Positions 44,247 through 51,942 of a stretch of 64,000 nucleotides of DNA are shown one piece after another. Under the pieces are notes generated by a model. The model saw only the letters and a program-made list of their open reading frames with translations, had not been told where the DNA came from and searched no databases. Position 1 is the stretch's first letter. Each line of letters opens with the position of its first letter. The stretch comes from Flavipsychrobacter sp. Its GTDB lineage: Bacteria > Bacteroidota > Bacteroidia > Chitinophagales > Chitinophagaceae. The position numbers and the translations under genes were made by a program. The DNA is taken from positions 124,001 through 188,000 of the forward strand of contig JAFIGV010000015.1 of the NCBI GenBank assembly GCA_017849575.1. Direction: 5' to 3'.

Positions 44247-45238
44247 ATGAAAAAGCTCTTAAGGTGGCTCTTCGTCACCGTAATCGTATGCGCATTTATT
44301 TTGCTTTCCGGCGTAGGATACCTCAAGTTTATGCTGCCCAATGTAGGCGATGCTCCTGAGATGAAAGTTTCCGGCACTCCTGAAACTATTGAGCGCGGCC
44401 GTTATCTTGCTAACTCGGTTACGGTATGTATGGATTGTCACTCTCGTCGCGACTGGTCGAAGTGGTCAGGTCCTGTTTTGCCGGGTACAGAGGGTGGAGG
44501 CGGAGAACCTTTCACAAGGGCGATGGGTTTCCCCGGAGATTTTTATTCTAAGAATATCACACCCTACGCCCTCAAAAGCTGGACAGACGGTGAAGTTTTC
44601 AGGGCGATCACCACGGGTGTAGATAAAGACAACAATCCCATTTTCCCTGTCATGCCGTTTCATTATTATGGAAGGATGGATGTGCGCGACGTTCAGGCAA
44701 TCATTGCTTACCTCCGTACGTTGCCCGAAGTGGAAACAAAACCTGCTGCCCACGACGCCGACTTTCCGTTTAGCCTGATTATGCAAACCATTCCACACAA
44801 GGCTGCGCCGGTGCACATGCCCGATCCTTCAGACAGCGTGGCTTATGGGGGTTATCTGGTTAGCGCTGCAGGATGTGTTGAATGTCATTCCCGTTTCGAT
44901 GAAAAGCAGCAAATGATAGCAGGCACTGAATTCGGAGGGGGAAGGCATTTTCCTTTGCCAGGGGTACACTTACTACGCCCAACATTACGCCCGATGCCAC
45001 AGGCTTAGGTTATTGGAGTCAACAAAAGTTTATTTCGGTATTTAAGCAATACACAGACAGTTCGTATCGCTCCATATCCCTTGCTCCCACGGATTACAAC
45101 ACCCTTATGCCCTGGACAATGTATGCAAATATGACCGAAAGCGATCTGGCGTCAATTTATCAGTACTTGCGTACGGTGAAGCCGATAAAAAACCAGGTAG
45201 TGCGGTTTTCACCCAAAGCGGCAGTGGCAACAAGGTAG
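44247..45238 (+). pseudogene. Diheme c-type cytochrome gene interrupted by a one-base frameshift
   Basis: The first frame (44247-45008) has an N-terminal membrane anchor and two heme motifs, CMDCH and CVECH, each opening a cytochrome c domain (the first followed by RRDWSKWSGP). At the G run 44961-44964 the frame breaks. In the +2 frame from 44963 the sequence continues as GTLTTPNITPDATGLGYW to a stop at 45236-45238, giving the normal C-terminal domain including the Met-bearing MPWTMYANM. One extra G would restore about 330 residues. This is either a real lesion, a slippage-prone run or an assembly error. A TATTTTTG -7 element lies at 44216-44223. Confidence 0.85.
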
Positions 45239-45283
45239 GTATTTTTATGAGGGCAAAAGGGAATAACTATTGCTGATCGTTGT

Positions 45284-45456
45284 TCGTCATTTCGACCGCA
45301 GGGAGAAATCTCCTGAAGTTTTGTGACAAGGCTGAAGATTGCATTTCACCCGCAGGGAGAAATCTCCTGAAGTTGCGTGACAACGTTGAGGATTGACCAT
45401 TCCACACATCGTAAACCCTCAGGAGGTTTCTCACTCCGCTTCGCTCCGTTCGAAAC
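45284..45456. repeat. REP-like repeat block A (two head units and one inverted tail)
   Basis: Two direct copies, 54 bp apart, start with CATTTCGACCGCAGGGAGAA (45288) and CATTTCACCCGCAGGGAGAA (45342). The block ends with an inverted tail, AGGAGGTTTCTCACTCCGCT up to TTCGAAAC, which is the reverse complement type of the head. It follows the cytochrome gene and precedes the OmpA gene. Short frames in it are not genes. Confidence 0.82.
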
Positions 45457-45523
45457 AAATTGAACGGAATTGCTAAACAGTTTTGTTTTTTGTACTTTTC
45501 TTAAGTAATTAAATTTCAAAACG

Positions 45524-46303
45524 ATGAAGCCGATTTATGCTCTATTGCCGCTGTTGTTTTGGTACTCCAGTGTCGTGTTTGCGCAACAGAAGATCGTTAT
45601 CTACTTTGCTACAAACAACGACCGATTAACGGTAGAGGCAAAAAGTATGATCGACGATGCACTGTATAAAAGTGATTACCCGCTTGATATACCGGTAAAA
45701 GTGTATGGATACACCGACAGCGTGGGAGACTCAGCTTATAATCGAAAACTCTCTGTTCGGAGAGCTGAAGCAGCAAAGCAATACTTGCTGGAGAGAGGCG
45801 TGCCAGCGACAAAAATCACCTTAGTACTTGGTATGGGTGAATCGGAGCGGCGTAGTGTGCAGATAGAACGGGGCGAAGTGCCGGCGGCTGTAACACCAAC
45901 AGCACCGCAACGCCAGCTTGCACAGATCAAAAAGGGCGAAAGTCTCGTTTGGGAGCATATCAACTTTGAACCCGGCAAAGCTACTTTTTTGGAAGAAGCA
46001 CGAGAGCCGCTCGAAGCGCTGGCGGAGACCTTGAAAAGCCATCCAGAGATCGTGATTCGCCTTGAAGGTCATACTTGCTGTAGAAATTATCCGCCCAATA
46101 CAGACGGCAGTGATGATGAGGACATTTTACTTTCCACAGAACGTGCCAGACAGGTGTACAGATACTTAATTTCCAGAGGGATAAATGCCAGGCGTCTAAG
46201 TTACCATGGATATGGTGGCTTTCGCCCCCTCGTTCCTGTAGAGGTTACGGATGCGGACCGTGTCAAAAACCGCCGCGTGGAAGTGAGGGTATTGGCACGG
46301 TAA
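45524..46303 (+). CDS. Periplasmic protein with two tandem OmpA-like domains
   Basis: The 259-residue protein has a signal peptide (1-21) and two OmpA_C-like domains. The first is about 24-112 (IYFATNNDRLT ... VYGYTDSVGD ... SVRRAEAAKQYL); the second about 140-258 (INFEPGKATF ... RLEGHTC ... ERARQVYRYL ... DRVKNRRVEVRV). Such domains bind peptidoglycan diaminopimelate; the Asp and Arg of the second motif are present. There is no barrel and no lipobox, so it is a soluble periplasmic protein. A CC pair after EGHT is unusual. Confidence 0.87.
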   Translation: MKPIYALLPLLFWYSSVVFAQQKIVIYFATNNDRLTVEAKSMIDDALYKSDYPLDIPVKVYGYTDSVGDSAYNRKLSVRRAEAAKQYLLERGVPATKITLVLGMGESERRSVQIERGEVPAAVTPTAPQRQLAQIKKGESLVWEHINFEPGKATFLEEAREPLEALAETLKSHPEIVIRLEGHTCCRNYPPNTDGSDDEDILLSTERARQVYRYLISRGINARRLSYHGYGGFRPLVPVEVTDADRVKNRRVEVRVLAR

Positions 46304-46377
46304 AGTGATGCGGATATTCGGAGATGATCAACTTTTCATCAATTGCATAAATGAAAATGGTATTTAAGCCAGGAACT

Positions 46378-46677
46378 TTAAGCATTATTTATTTCTGTCC
46401 ATAAATCCTTCCATTCGCTGTTTATTGCGTTGATCAGCGCTACTTTTTTGTCCCGGCGAAATTTTTTGATTTGCTTTTCGCGCATTATTGCGTCAGCTAT
46501 CCGATCGAAAACTTCATAGTAAACCAGCTTTTCGACATTATATCTGTCCGTAAAGCTTTTTCTGTACCAATGGCTCTTATGTTGATTTACACGACGCAAT
46601 AAATTCGAAGTGACACCCACATAGAGCACATTATGGTGCGTATTGGTCATGATGTAAACATATCCGCCTCTTTGCAT
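46378..46677 (-). CDS. GIY-YIG single-domain nuclease-like protein
   Basis: The 99-residue protein is one GIY-YIG domain: GYVYIMTNTHHNVLYVGVTS carries the GIY and YIG elements, followed by NLLRRVNQHK with the catalytic Arg and REKQIKKFRRDKK with the catalytic Glu. Small proteins of this kind (UvrC-like domain) are widespread and not functionally defined. Its neighbours on both sides are REP-like repeats (45284-45456 and 46764-47200). Confidence 0.88.
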   Translation of the reverse strand: MQRGGYVYIMTNTHHNVLYVGVTSNLLRRVNQHKSHWYRKSFTDRYNVEKLVYYEVFDRIADAIMREKQIKKFRRDKKVALINAINSEWKDLWTEINNA

Positions 46678-46763
46678 GGACTATTTTGAAAATTCCATTA
46701 AAATTATAAAATACATACACATTTACGTGACTATAAACCAATTATAAATGATTGCTCATCGTT

Positions 46764-46886
46764 GTTCGTCATTTCGACCGCAGGGAGAAATCTCCTAAGG
46801 GTTGCGGTAAAGTTGAAGATCGACCATTCCGCACATGACCAACGCTCAGGAGGTTTCTCACTCCGCTGCGCTTCGTTCGAAACGAC
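46764..46886. repeat. REP-like repeat block B (one head and one inverted tail)
   Basis: The block begins GTTCGTCATTTCGACCGCAG and ends with the inverted tail GGAGGTTTCTCACTCCGCTG up to TTCGAAACGAC. It is the simplest version of the element, with ends GTCATTTCGA and TCGAAACGAC forming a terminal inverted repeat (9 of 10). About 65 bp in the middle separate the two ends. Confidence 0.82.
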
Positions 46887-46969
46887 GTAATTCTATTTGG
46901 CGCTGATAACGACGTGGCCCATTTTTGACGTTGACCTGGTGCGTAGCTGTGTTTTATTAGTTCATCAGT

Positions 46970-47200
46970 GTTCGTCATTTCGACCGCAGGGAGAAATCTC
47001 CTGAAGTTGCGTGACTCCGCTGAGGATTGCATTTCGACCGAAGGGAGAATCTCCTGATGTTTTGTGACAACGTTGAGGATTGCATTTCACCCGCAGGGAG
47101 AAATCTCCTGAAGTTGCGTGACACTGCTGAGGATTGCTTGCCCCGCGCATCGTCAACCTTCAGGAGGTTTCTCACTCCGCTGCGCTTCGTTCGAAACGAC
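46970..47200. repeat. REP-like repeat block C (three heads and one inverted tail)
   Basis: Three head units start at 46976, 47030 and 47083, giving periods of 54 and 53 bp. An inverted tail ends at 47200. Compared with block B (one head) and block A (two heads), head number varies from one to three. The block lies just upstream of the rplK promoter. Confidence 0.82.
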
Positions 47201-47253
47201 TATTGCAAGTTCTTGGCAGAAGCACACAACCTTCGAGAAAGTTGAAATTTCTT

Positions 47254-47284
47254 TTTGCTCAGATATTTTTAGTTCCTATCTTCG
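47254..47284 (+). promoter_or_regulatory. Promoter for the rplKAJL cluster
   Basis: TTTG at 47254-47257 and TATCTTCG at 47277-47284 (7 of 8 to TAnnTTTG) are separated by exactly 19 bp. The predicted leader of about 115 nt before rplK has room for regulation. Confidence 0.75.
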
Positions 47285-47405
47285 CGCTCCAATTCTCATT
47301 TTGCTCTTATTATAAGGTTGCATTTGGGAGAAATGGCAGTGTAGTCCTGAGTTTTTGCAAAGGATCGATGCTGCTGATTCGCTAACACCAAAAAAGAAAG
47401 GTACA

Positions 47406-47849
47406 ATGGCTAAAGAAATCTCTGGCTTTGTGAAACTCCAGGTAAAAGGAGGACAAGCCAATCCCGCACCGCCAATCGGTCCGGCGCTCGGTTCCAAGGG
47501 CGTAAACATCATGGAATTCTGCAAGCAATTCACTGCACGCACACAAGACAAGATGGGCAAGGTGCTTCCCGTAGTGCTTACGGTGTACACCGACAAGTCT
47601 TTCGACTTCGTCATCAAGACGCCTCCTGCTGCTGTGCAGTTGATGGAAGCATCAAAAATCCAGAAAGGTTCTAAAGAGCCAAACCGCAACAAGGTGGGTA
47701 AGGTTACCTGGGCTCAGGTAGAAGAAATCGCAAAAGACAAGATGGCTGATCTTAATTGCTTCACTGTGGACAGCGCCATGAGTATGGTAGCCGGTACAGC
47801 GCGCAGCATGGGTCTTACTGTTGAAGGCGAAAGACCAAATGCTCAATAA
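47406..47849 (+). CDS. rplK: Ribosomal protein uL11
   Basis: From ATG 47406 the protein has 147 residues ([38 protein letters not shown]). L11 forms the GTPase-associated centre and is needed for RelA activation. The upstream frame extension to 47355 is rejected because L11 begins at MAKE. secE and nusG, usually just upstream, are absent. Confidence 0.97.
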   Translation: MAKEISGFVKLQVKGGQANPAPPIGPALGSKGVNIMEFCKQFTARTQDKMGKVLPVVLTVYTDKSFDFVIKTPPAAVQLMEASKIQKGSKEPNRNKVGKVTWAQVEEIAKDKMADLNCFTVDSAMSMVAGTARSMGLTVEGERPNAQ

Positions 47850-47882
47850 TCCATTGATTCATCTTACTAAAATCTTGTAGCA

Positions 47883-48572
47883 ATGGCTATTACTAAAAAA
47901 AGAAAAGCTGTAGAAGCTAAACTCGATAAAAACAAACAATATACGCTTGCTGAAGCTGCTTCCATGGTGAAGGATATTAACCTTACCAAATTCGACAGCT
48001 CGGTAGATATGCACATTCGTCTGGGTGTTGACCCAAAGAAGGCAGACCAGGCCATACGCGGTACCGTTTCCCTGCCCCATGGTACGGGTAAAACAAAGCG
48101 TGTGCTTGTGCTTTGTACGCCAGATAAAGAAGCTGAAGCAAAAGCAGCAGGTGCAGACTATGTAGGTCTTGATGAATTTGTACAAAAAATTGATGGCGGC
48201 TGGACAGATATTGATGTAATCATCGCCACACCATCCGTTATGCCAAAGATCGGTCGCCTGGGTAAAATCCTCGGTCCCCGCAACCTGATGCCCAACCCTA
48301 AAACAGGTACGGTAACCAACGATGTAGCAGCAGCGGTAACAGATGTAAAGGGTGGTAAAATTGCCTTTAAGATTGATAAGGCTGGCATTATCCATGCGTC
48401 TATCGGTCGTGTATCTTTTACTCCCGAAAAAATTGCTGAAAACGCTCAGGAACTGATCAACACACTTGTTCGTATGAAGCCCGCCACCGCCAAAGGCCAA
48501 TACCTTAAAGGCATCAGCATGGCTACTACCATGAGTCCGGGTCTGTTGATTGATACAAAATCTGTTTCTTAA
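47883..48572 (+). CDS. rplA: Ribosomal protein uL1
   Basis: The 229-residue L1 has [20 protein letters not shown] and the [20 protein letters not shown] motif. It forms the mobile stalk at the E site and in E. coli represses the L11-L1 operon. It lies 33 bp after rplK. Confidence 0.97.
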   Translation: MAITKKRKAVEAKLDKNKQYTLAEAASMVKDINLTKFDSSVDMHIRLGVDPKKADQAIRGTVSLPHGTGKTKRVLVLCTPDKEAEAKAAGADYVGLDEFVQKIDGGWTDIDVIIATPSVMPKIGRLGKILGPRNLMPNPKTGTVTNDVAAAVTDVKGGKIAFKIDKAGIIHASIGRVSFTPEKIAENAQELINTLVRMKPATAKGQYLKGISMATTMSPGLLIDTKSVS

Positions 48573-48638
48573 TTCGGCAATCCGGCAATTCGATGATTGT
48601 CCCTTTGCTAATTGTCAAATTATCAAATTTTTAAAAAA
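48573..48638. repeat. Repeat-type spacer between rplA and rplJ
   Basis: The left part repeats CGGCAAT(T/C) with CGATGATTG; the right part reads GCTAATTGTCAAATTATC and CAAATTTTT. The vocabulary (CAATT, AATTG, CAAATT) is that of the rplD-rplW spacer. It ends 1-2 bp before the rplJ start codon. Confidence 0.5.
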
Positions 48639-49154
48639 ATGACACCTGATCAAAAAAATGAAGTGATTGAAATGCTGAAGGAGAAATTCTCTCAGTACAA
48701 CAACTTCTATATCACAGATACTGAATCGCTCACCGTAGAGCAGGTGAGCACACTTCGTCGTCACTGCTTCAATAAGCAGGTGGAGATGAAAGTGGCTAAG
48801 AACACGCTGATCAAAAAGGCTTTGGAAAGCCTCGATGCAGAACGTTTTGCCGGTGTGTATGATGCCTTGCACAATGTTACTGCGCTGATGTTTAGCGAAA
48901 GTCCCAAAGAGCCTGCACTTATTCTTTCTTCCTTCCGCAAGGATACCAAGGGAGAAAAGCCGGTGATGAAAGCTGCCTTTATTGGTGGTGAAGTCTATAT
49001 GGGCGACAATCAGCTTACGGCACTTACCAAGATCAAGACGAAGAACGAGCTTATCGGCGAAGTTATCGGCTTGCTACAATCGCCTGCAAAACGTGTATTG
49101 GCTGCTTTGCTGCACCATCACGAAAAGCAAGCTGAGGGCGCTGCTGCAGAGTAA
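48639..49154 (+). CDS. rplJ: Ribosomal protein uL10
   Basis: From ATG 48639 the protein has 171 residues (MTPDQKNEVIEMLKEKFSQY, then TVEQVSTLRRHCF). L10 is the base of the stalk that binds L7/L12 dimers. The frame extends to 48612 across the spacer, which I reject. The L10-binding region for L12 at the C-terminus is present. Confidence 0.96.
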   Translation: MTPDQKNEVIEMLKEKFSQYNNFYITDTESLTVEQVSTLRRHCFNKQVEMKVAKNTLIKKALESLDAERFAGVYDALHNVTALMFSESPKEPALILSSFRKDTKGEKPVMKAAFIGGEVYMGDNQLTALTKIKTKNELIGEVIGLLQSPAKRVLAALLHHHEKQAEGAAAE

Positions 49155-49325
49155 TGCGCTAATGTGCTACTAGCCCATTAGCTAATGGCACATACAATCA
49201 AAACAACGACCTTAGCTAATTAGCTAGTTAAAATTAAACCGACGCCCTTGAGGTTAAAACAGGGCAATATTTGTTAACCATTCCGCCGGAGCAAAAGCAA
49301 TGAAGGCGGTTAAAAAGTAAAAAAC
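49155..49325. repeat. Palindrome-rich spacer between rplJ and rplL
   Basis: Two perfect 14-bp palindromes occur: CCATTAGCTAATGG (49175-49188), flanked by TGTGC and GCACA, and TAGCTAATTAGCTA (49214-49227). The remaining 100 bp up to rplL show no gene. The position between L10 and L12, whose ratio in the ribosome is 1:4 or more, makes an expression role plausible. Confidence 0.65.
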
Positions 49326-49703
49326 ATGGCAGACGTAAAAGCATTAGCAGAATCGCTGGTAAACCTGACTGTAAAAGAAGTACAGGAACTGGCAGATGTA
49401 TTGAAAGCAGACTATGGCATCGAGCCGGCAGCAGCAGCAGTAGTAATGGCCGCTGGTGGCGACGGTGGCGGCGCAGCAGCAGCTGAAGAGAAGACTGCAT
49501 TCGACGTAGTACTGAAGAGCGCAGGCGCTTCTAAACTGAACGTTGTAAAAATCGTGAAAGAACTTACTGGTCTTGGTCTGAAAGAAGCTAAAGAACTGGT
49601 AGATGGCGCGCCTAAGAACGTTAAGGAAGGTGTAAGCAAAGCTGAAGCTGAAGAGCTGAAAGCAAAGCTCACTGAAGCTGGTGCTGAAGTGGAAATCGCT
49701 TAA
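49326..49703 (+). CDS. rplL: Ribosomal protein bL12 (L7/L12)
   Basis: The 125-residue stalk protein has an N-terminal dimerisation part, an Ala/Gly-rich hinge (about 38-55) and the C-terminal factor-binding domain ([33 protein letters not shown]). It recruits translational GTPases. It is followed by a terminator and not by rpoB. Confidence 0.98.
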   Translation: MADVKALAESLVNLTVKEVQELADVLKADYGIEPAAAAVVMAAGGDGGGAAAAEEKTAFDVVLKSAGASKLNVVKIVKELTGLGLKEAKELVDGAPKNVKEGVSKAEAEELKAKLTEAGAEVEIA

Positions 49704-49731
49704 TTGCCGATTTTTAAAAATCATACAAATG

Positions 49732-49756
49732 AGCTGACCTATGGGTCGGCTTTTTT
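49732..49756 (+). terminator. Rho-independent terminator after rplL
   Basis: AGCTGACC (49732-49739) pairs with GGTCGGCT (49744-49751), with one G-U, followed by six T. It ends the rplKAJL unit where most bacteria continue into rpoBC. Confidence 0.82.
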
Positions 49757-49791
49757 GTTGGGTGCTACGGTACCCGCTGAGTCGACCATAA

Positions 49792-49822
49792 AAAATGCCG
49801 GAGCGTTTTGCCCCGGCATTTT
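49792..49822 (-). terminator. Hairpin terminator for the M16 peptidase pair
   Basis: AAAATGCCGG (49792-49801) pairs perfectly with CCGGCATTTT (49813-49822). On the minus strand it lies 22 bp after the M16 gene stop and is followed by a T run; it can also act on the plus strand. Confidence 0.8.
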
Positions 49823-49843
49823 CAAGGTAGCGTTTGTATTTAC

Positions 49844-51913
49844 TTACTGAAACTCGCTGTCGTCGATGCCCTTGTTGACTTCTACAGACTGGACGCTGAT
49901 CGTTACCACTGGTCCGGCTGTCACCTTCATGCTGTAAGGAATCTTATAGCCATTGGTGCCCGGCACTTCTTTATAATCAGCGTACTCCTGTATCACTGAG
50001 CCGTTTTCCGTGCTTTGTACCGTTTTCAGCAACAACCCGGATTTTACATCATAGTAATTTGTCGCCTTGCCCTTTTTGCTGGTTTCTTCTACGGCATATA
50101 CATCATTGCCATCCAGCTTCTCTATGCCTTTAAGGTTGTAGGTTTTACCATATTTCTCGGGGTGCAGGTCTGCATAGATATCTGCATCTTCTCTGGCTTC
50201 TTCAAGATCATCTCCTTCCAGTTCTGCCTTTTGTCCCTGAGCTTCTTCATAGCCTTTGTTACCGTCGAAAACCTTTTTCTGCAACACCATGCCCATTCCC
50301 TCCATCACAAACTTCAGCTTGTTAGGTGCCTTCTTTGTCTCGGTTACTGTCAGTTCCATACCCTGCACCGAGCCCTTGCTTACTGTTTTGATGTCCTTGA
50401 TAGAATTTATCACTTTCTCGCCACCTATTGCGGCCACATACTTCTTTACTACGTCTGCGCCTGTAAGATTAGCCGGGGCTGCGGCTGCCGGTGCTGCAGG
50501 CTTTATTTCGCGGCCATAAGGATCGAAATATTCCAGTTTACCGTTGCTTGCAAAACGGGTCAGGGTCTTCGCCACATCGTCCTTACTACCCACCACTACA
50601 ACGTTTGCCTGATCAGGATGGATGTATTTCTGCGCCACGCTCTGTACATCCTGTGCGGTAACGGCAGCCAGATTTTTCAGGTAGTTCTGATAATAGTCTT
50701 TTGGCATCTTGTATCGTTCTATGTTGATGGCATATTGAGCCACCGTACCCGGGTTTTCCAGTGCAATGGCAAATGCTCCCGACATGTTTACGATATGGTT
50801 TTGCAATTCCTCTTTTCCTACCGGCTTTGTGCGCAGGGTATTCATTTCCGCCAGAATTTCCTGCACCGAACTGTCGGTCACTACATTGCGACCCTTGGCG
50901 TAGGCAGTGAAGGTGCCCTTAAGATCGTCCTGCGAGAGCGATGAATAAGAGCCATAAGTCCAGCCATGCTTTTCGCGGAGGTTTAGAAACAGACGACCGT
51001 TGGAACCGCCACCCAAAATGGAGTTGGCCACACGGGCTTTGATCGCATCGGGTGCGCCGGGTTTCAGATCAACCGGGTACGTAACGTTGATGACGCTTTG
51101 CACTGCAGCCTCGCGGGGAACAAATACCACCCGGCGGGTTGAGGGTGCTTTCGGATCGCTATATTTTGCCACCGGAACCATTGCCTTTGCCCATCTGCCA
51201 AAGTATTTCTCCAGAAGCGGTTTTACTTCCGCCACGGTCACATCGCCCACTACGGCCATATAGGCTACGTTGGGACGGAAATAACTGCTGTAGTATTTCT
51301 TAACCCGATCGAGTGTGATCTTCTGAACGGTTTCCTTGTTGGCCACTTCGCCATAGGGATGCTGCTTACCGAAGTTCACCACAGCGCTTACATTGTTGAG
51401 CATGGCATCGGGCTCGTTTTCGGAAGCCTCCAGACCCGAAAGCGTGCGGGTTTTTATCTTATCCAGTTCCTCTTGTTTGAAGTCAGAATTCATAGCGATA
51501 TCAGCCATCAGTTCAAACAGCTTTTCACCATGTTTTTTCAGGCTGCTGCCAGACATACCATCATCAGAGGTATTAATATTGGCTCCGATAAAATCGATCT
51601 CCTTATTGAGTTCATCTTTCGAACGGTTTTTCGTACCGCTGAGCAGGAGTTCTGACATCATTTCCCTGTAGCCCGCCATCTCGCCCTCCAGTTCCGGACG
51701 AATGTCCAACTGGATGGAAACGGCCAGGGTAGGCAGTTTATGATTTTCTACCACAAAGACCTTTAGTCCGTTGGGCAAGGAGAAACTTTCTGTTTTACCG
51801 AGTTTTATTTCAGGGGCCGGACCCGGCTTAGGACGTTGACTGCGATCCAGCGATTGCGCACCGGCACTGAGCGCCGCCGCACAGAAAAGTATAGAAAGAG
51901 TTGTTTTTTTCAT
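49844..51913 (-). CDS. M16 peptidase-like protein lacking the zinc motif, with an extra C-terminal domain
   Basis: The 689-residue secreted protein has two M16 half-domains (about 35-245 and 250-450). Where HxxEH should be it reads YREMMSELLLSGT, so zinc cannot be bound in the usual way. The second half keeps the SNGRLFLNLREKHGWTYG substrate-site block. Residues 470-689 form an additional beta-rich domain resembling LolA/outer-membrane lipoprotein-sorting folds (tentative). Bacterial M16B enzymes often work as an active/inactive heterodimer. The intact partner gene starts 29 bp upstream in the same operon. Confidence 0.88.
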   Translation of the reverse strand: MKKTTLSILFCAAALSAGAQSLDRSQRPKPGPAPEIKLGKTESFSLPNGLKVFVVENHKLPTLAVSIQLDIRPELEGEMAGYREMMSELLLSGTKNRSKDELNKEIDFIGANINTSDDGMSGSSLKKHGEKLFELMADIAMNSDFKQEELDKIKTRTLSGLEASENEPDAMLNNVSAVVNFGKQHPYGEVANKETVQKITLDRVKKYYSSYFRPNVAYMAVVGDVTVAEVKPLLEKYFGRWAKAMVPVAKYSDPKAPSTRRVVFVPREAAVQSVINVTYPVDLKPGAPDAIKARVANSILGGGSNGRLFLNLREKHGWTYGSYSSLSQDDLKGTFTAYAKGRNVVTDSSVQEILAEMNTLRTKPVGKEELQNHIVNMSGAFAIALENPGTVAQYAINIERYKMPKDYYQNYLKNLAAVTAQDVQSVAQKYIHPDQANVVVVGSKDDVAKTLTRFASNGKLEYFDPYGREIKPAAPAAAAPANLTGADVVKKYVAAIGGEKVINSIKDIKTVSKGSVQGMELTVTETKKAPNKLKFVMEGMGMVLQKKVFDGNKGYEEAQGQKAELEGDDLEEAREDADIYADLHPEKYGKTYNLKGIEKLDGNDVYAVEETSKKGKATNYYDVKSGLLLKTVQSTENGSVIQEYADYKEVPGTNGYKIPYSMKVTAGPVVTISVQSVEVNKGIDDSEFQ

Positions 51914-51942
51914 CGTATTGAATTGAAGATTTTACGTGATGA

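Noticed and set aside
45267-45458. Small minus-strand open frame reading like 'FRTERSGVRNLL'
   Set aside because: It is translated REP-like repeat DNA; similar frames at 46769-47032, 46965-47156 and 46975-47175 come from the other copies.
46970-47200. Possible CRISPR array (regular 54-bp repeats)
   Set aside because: The whole 54-bp unit repeats with no unique spacers, there is an inverted tail, and no cas gene is near.
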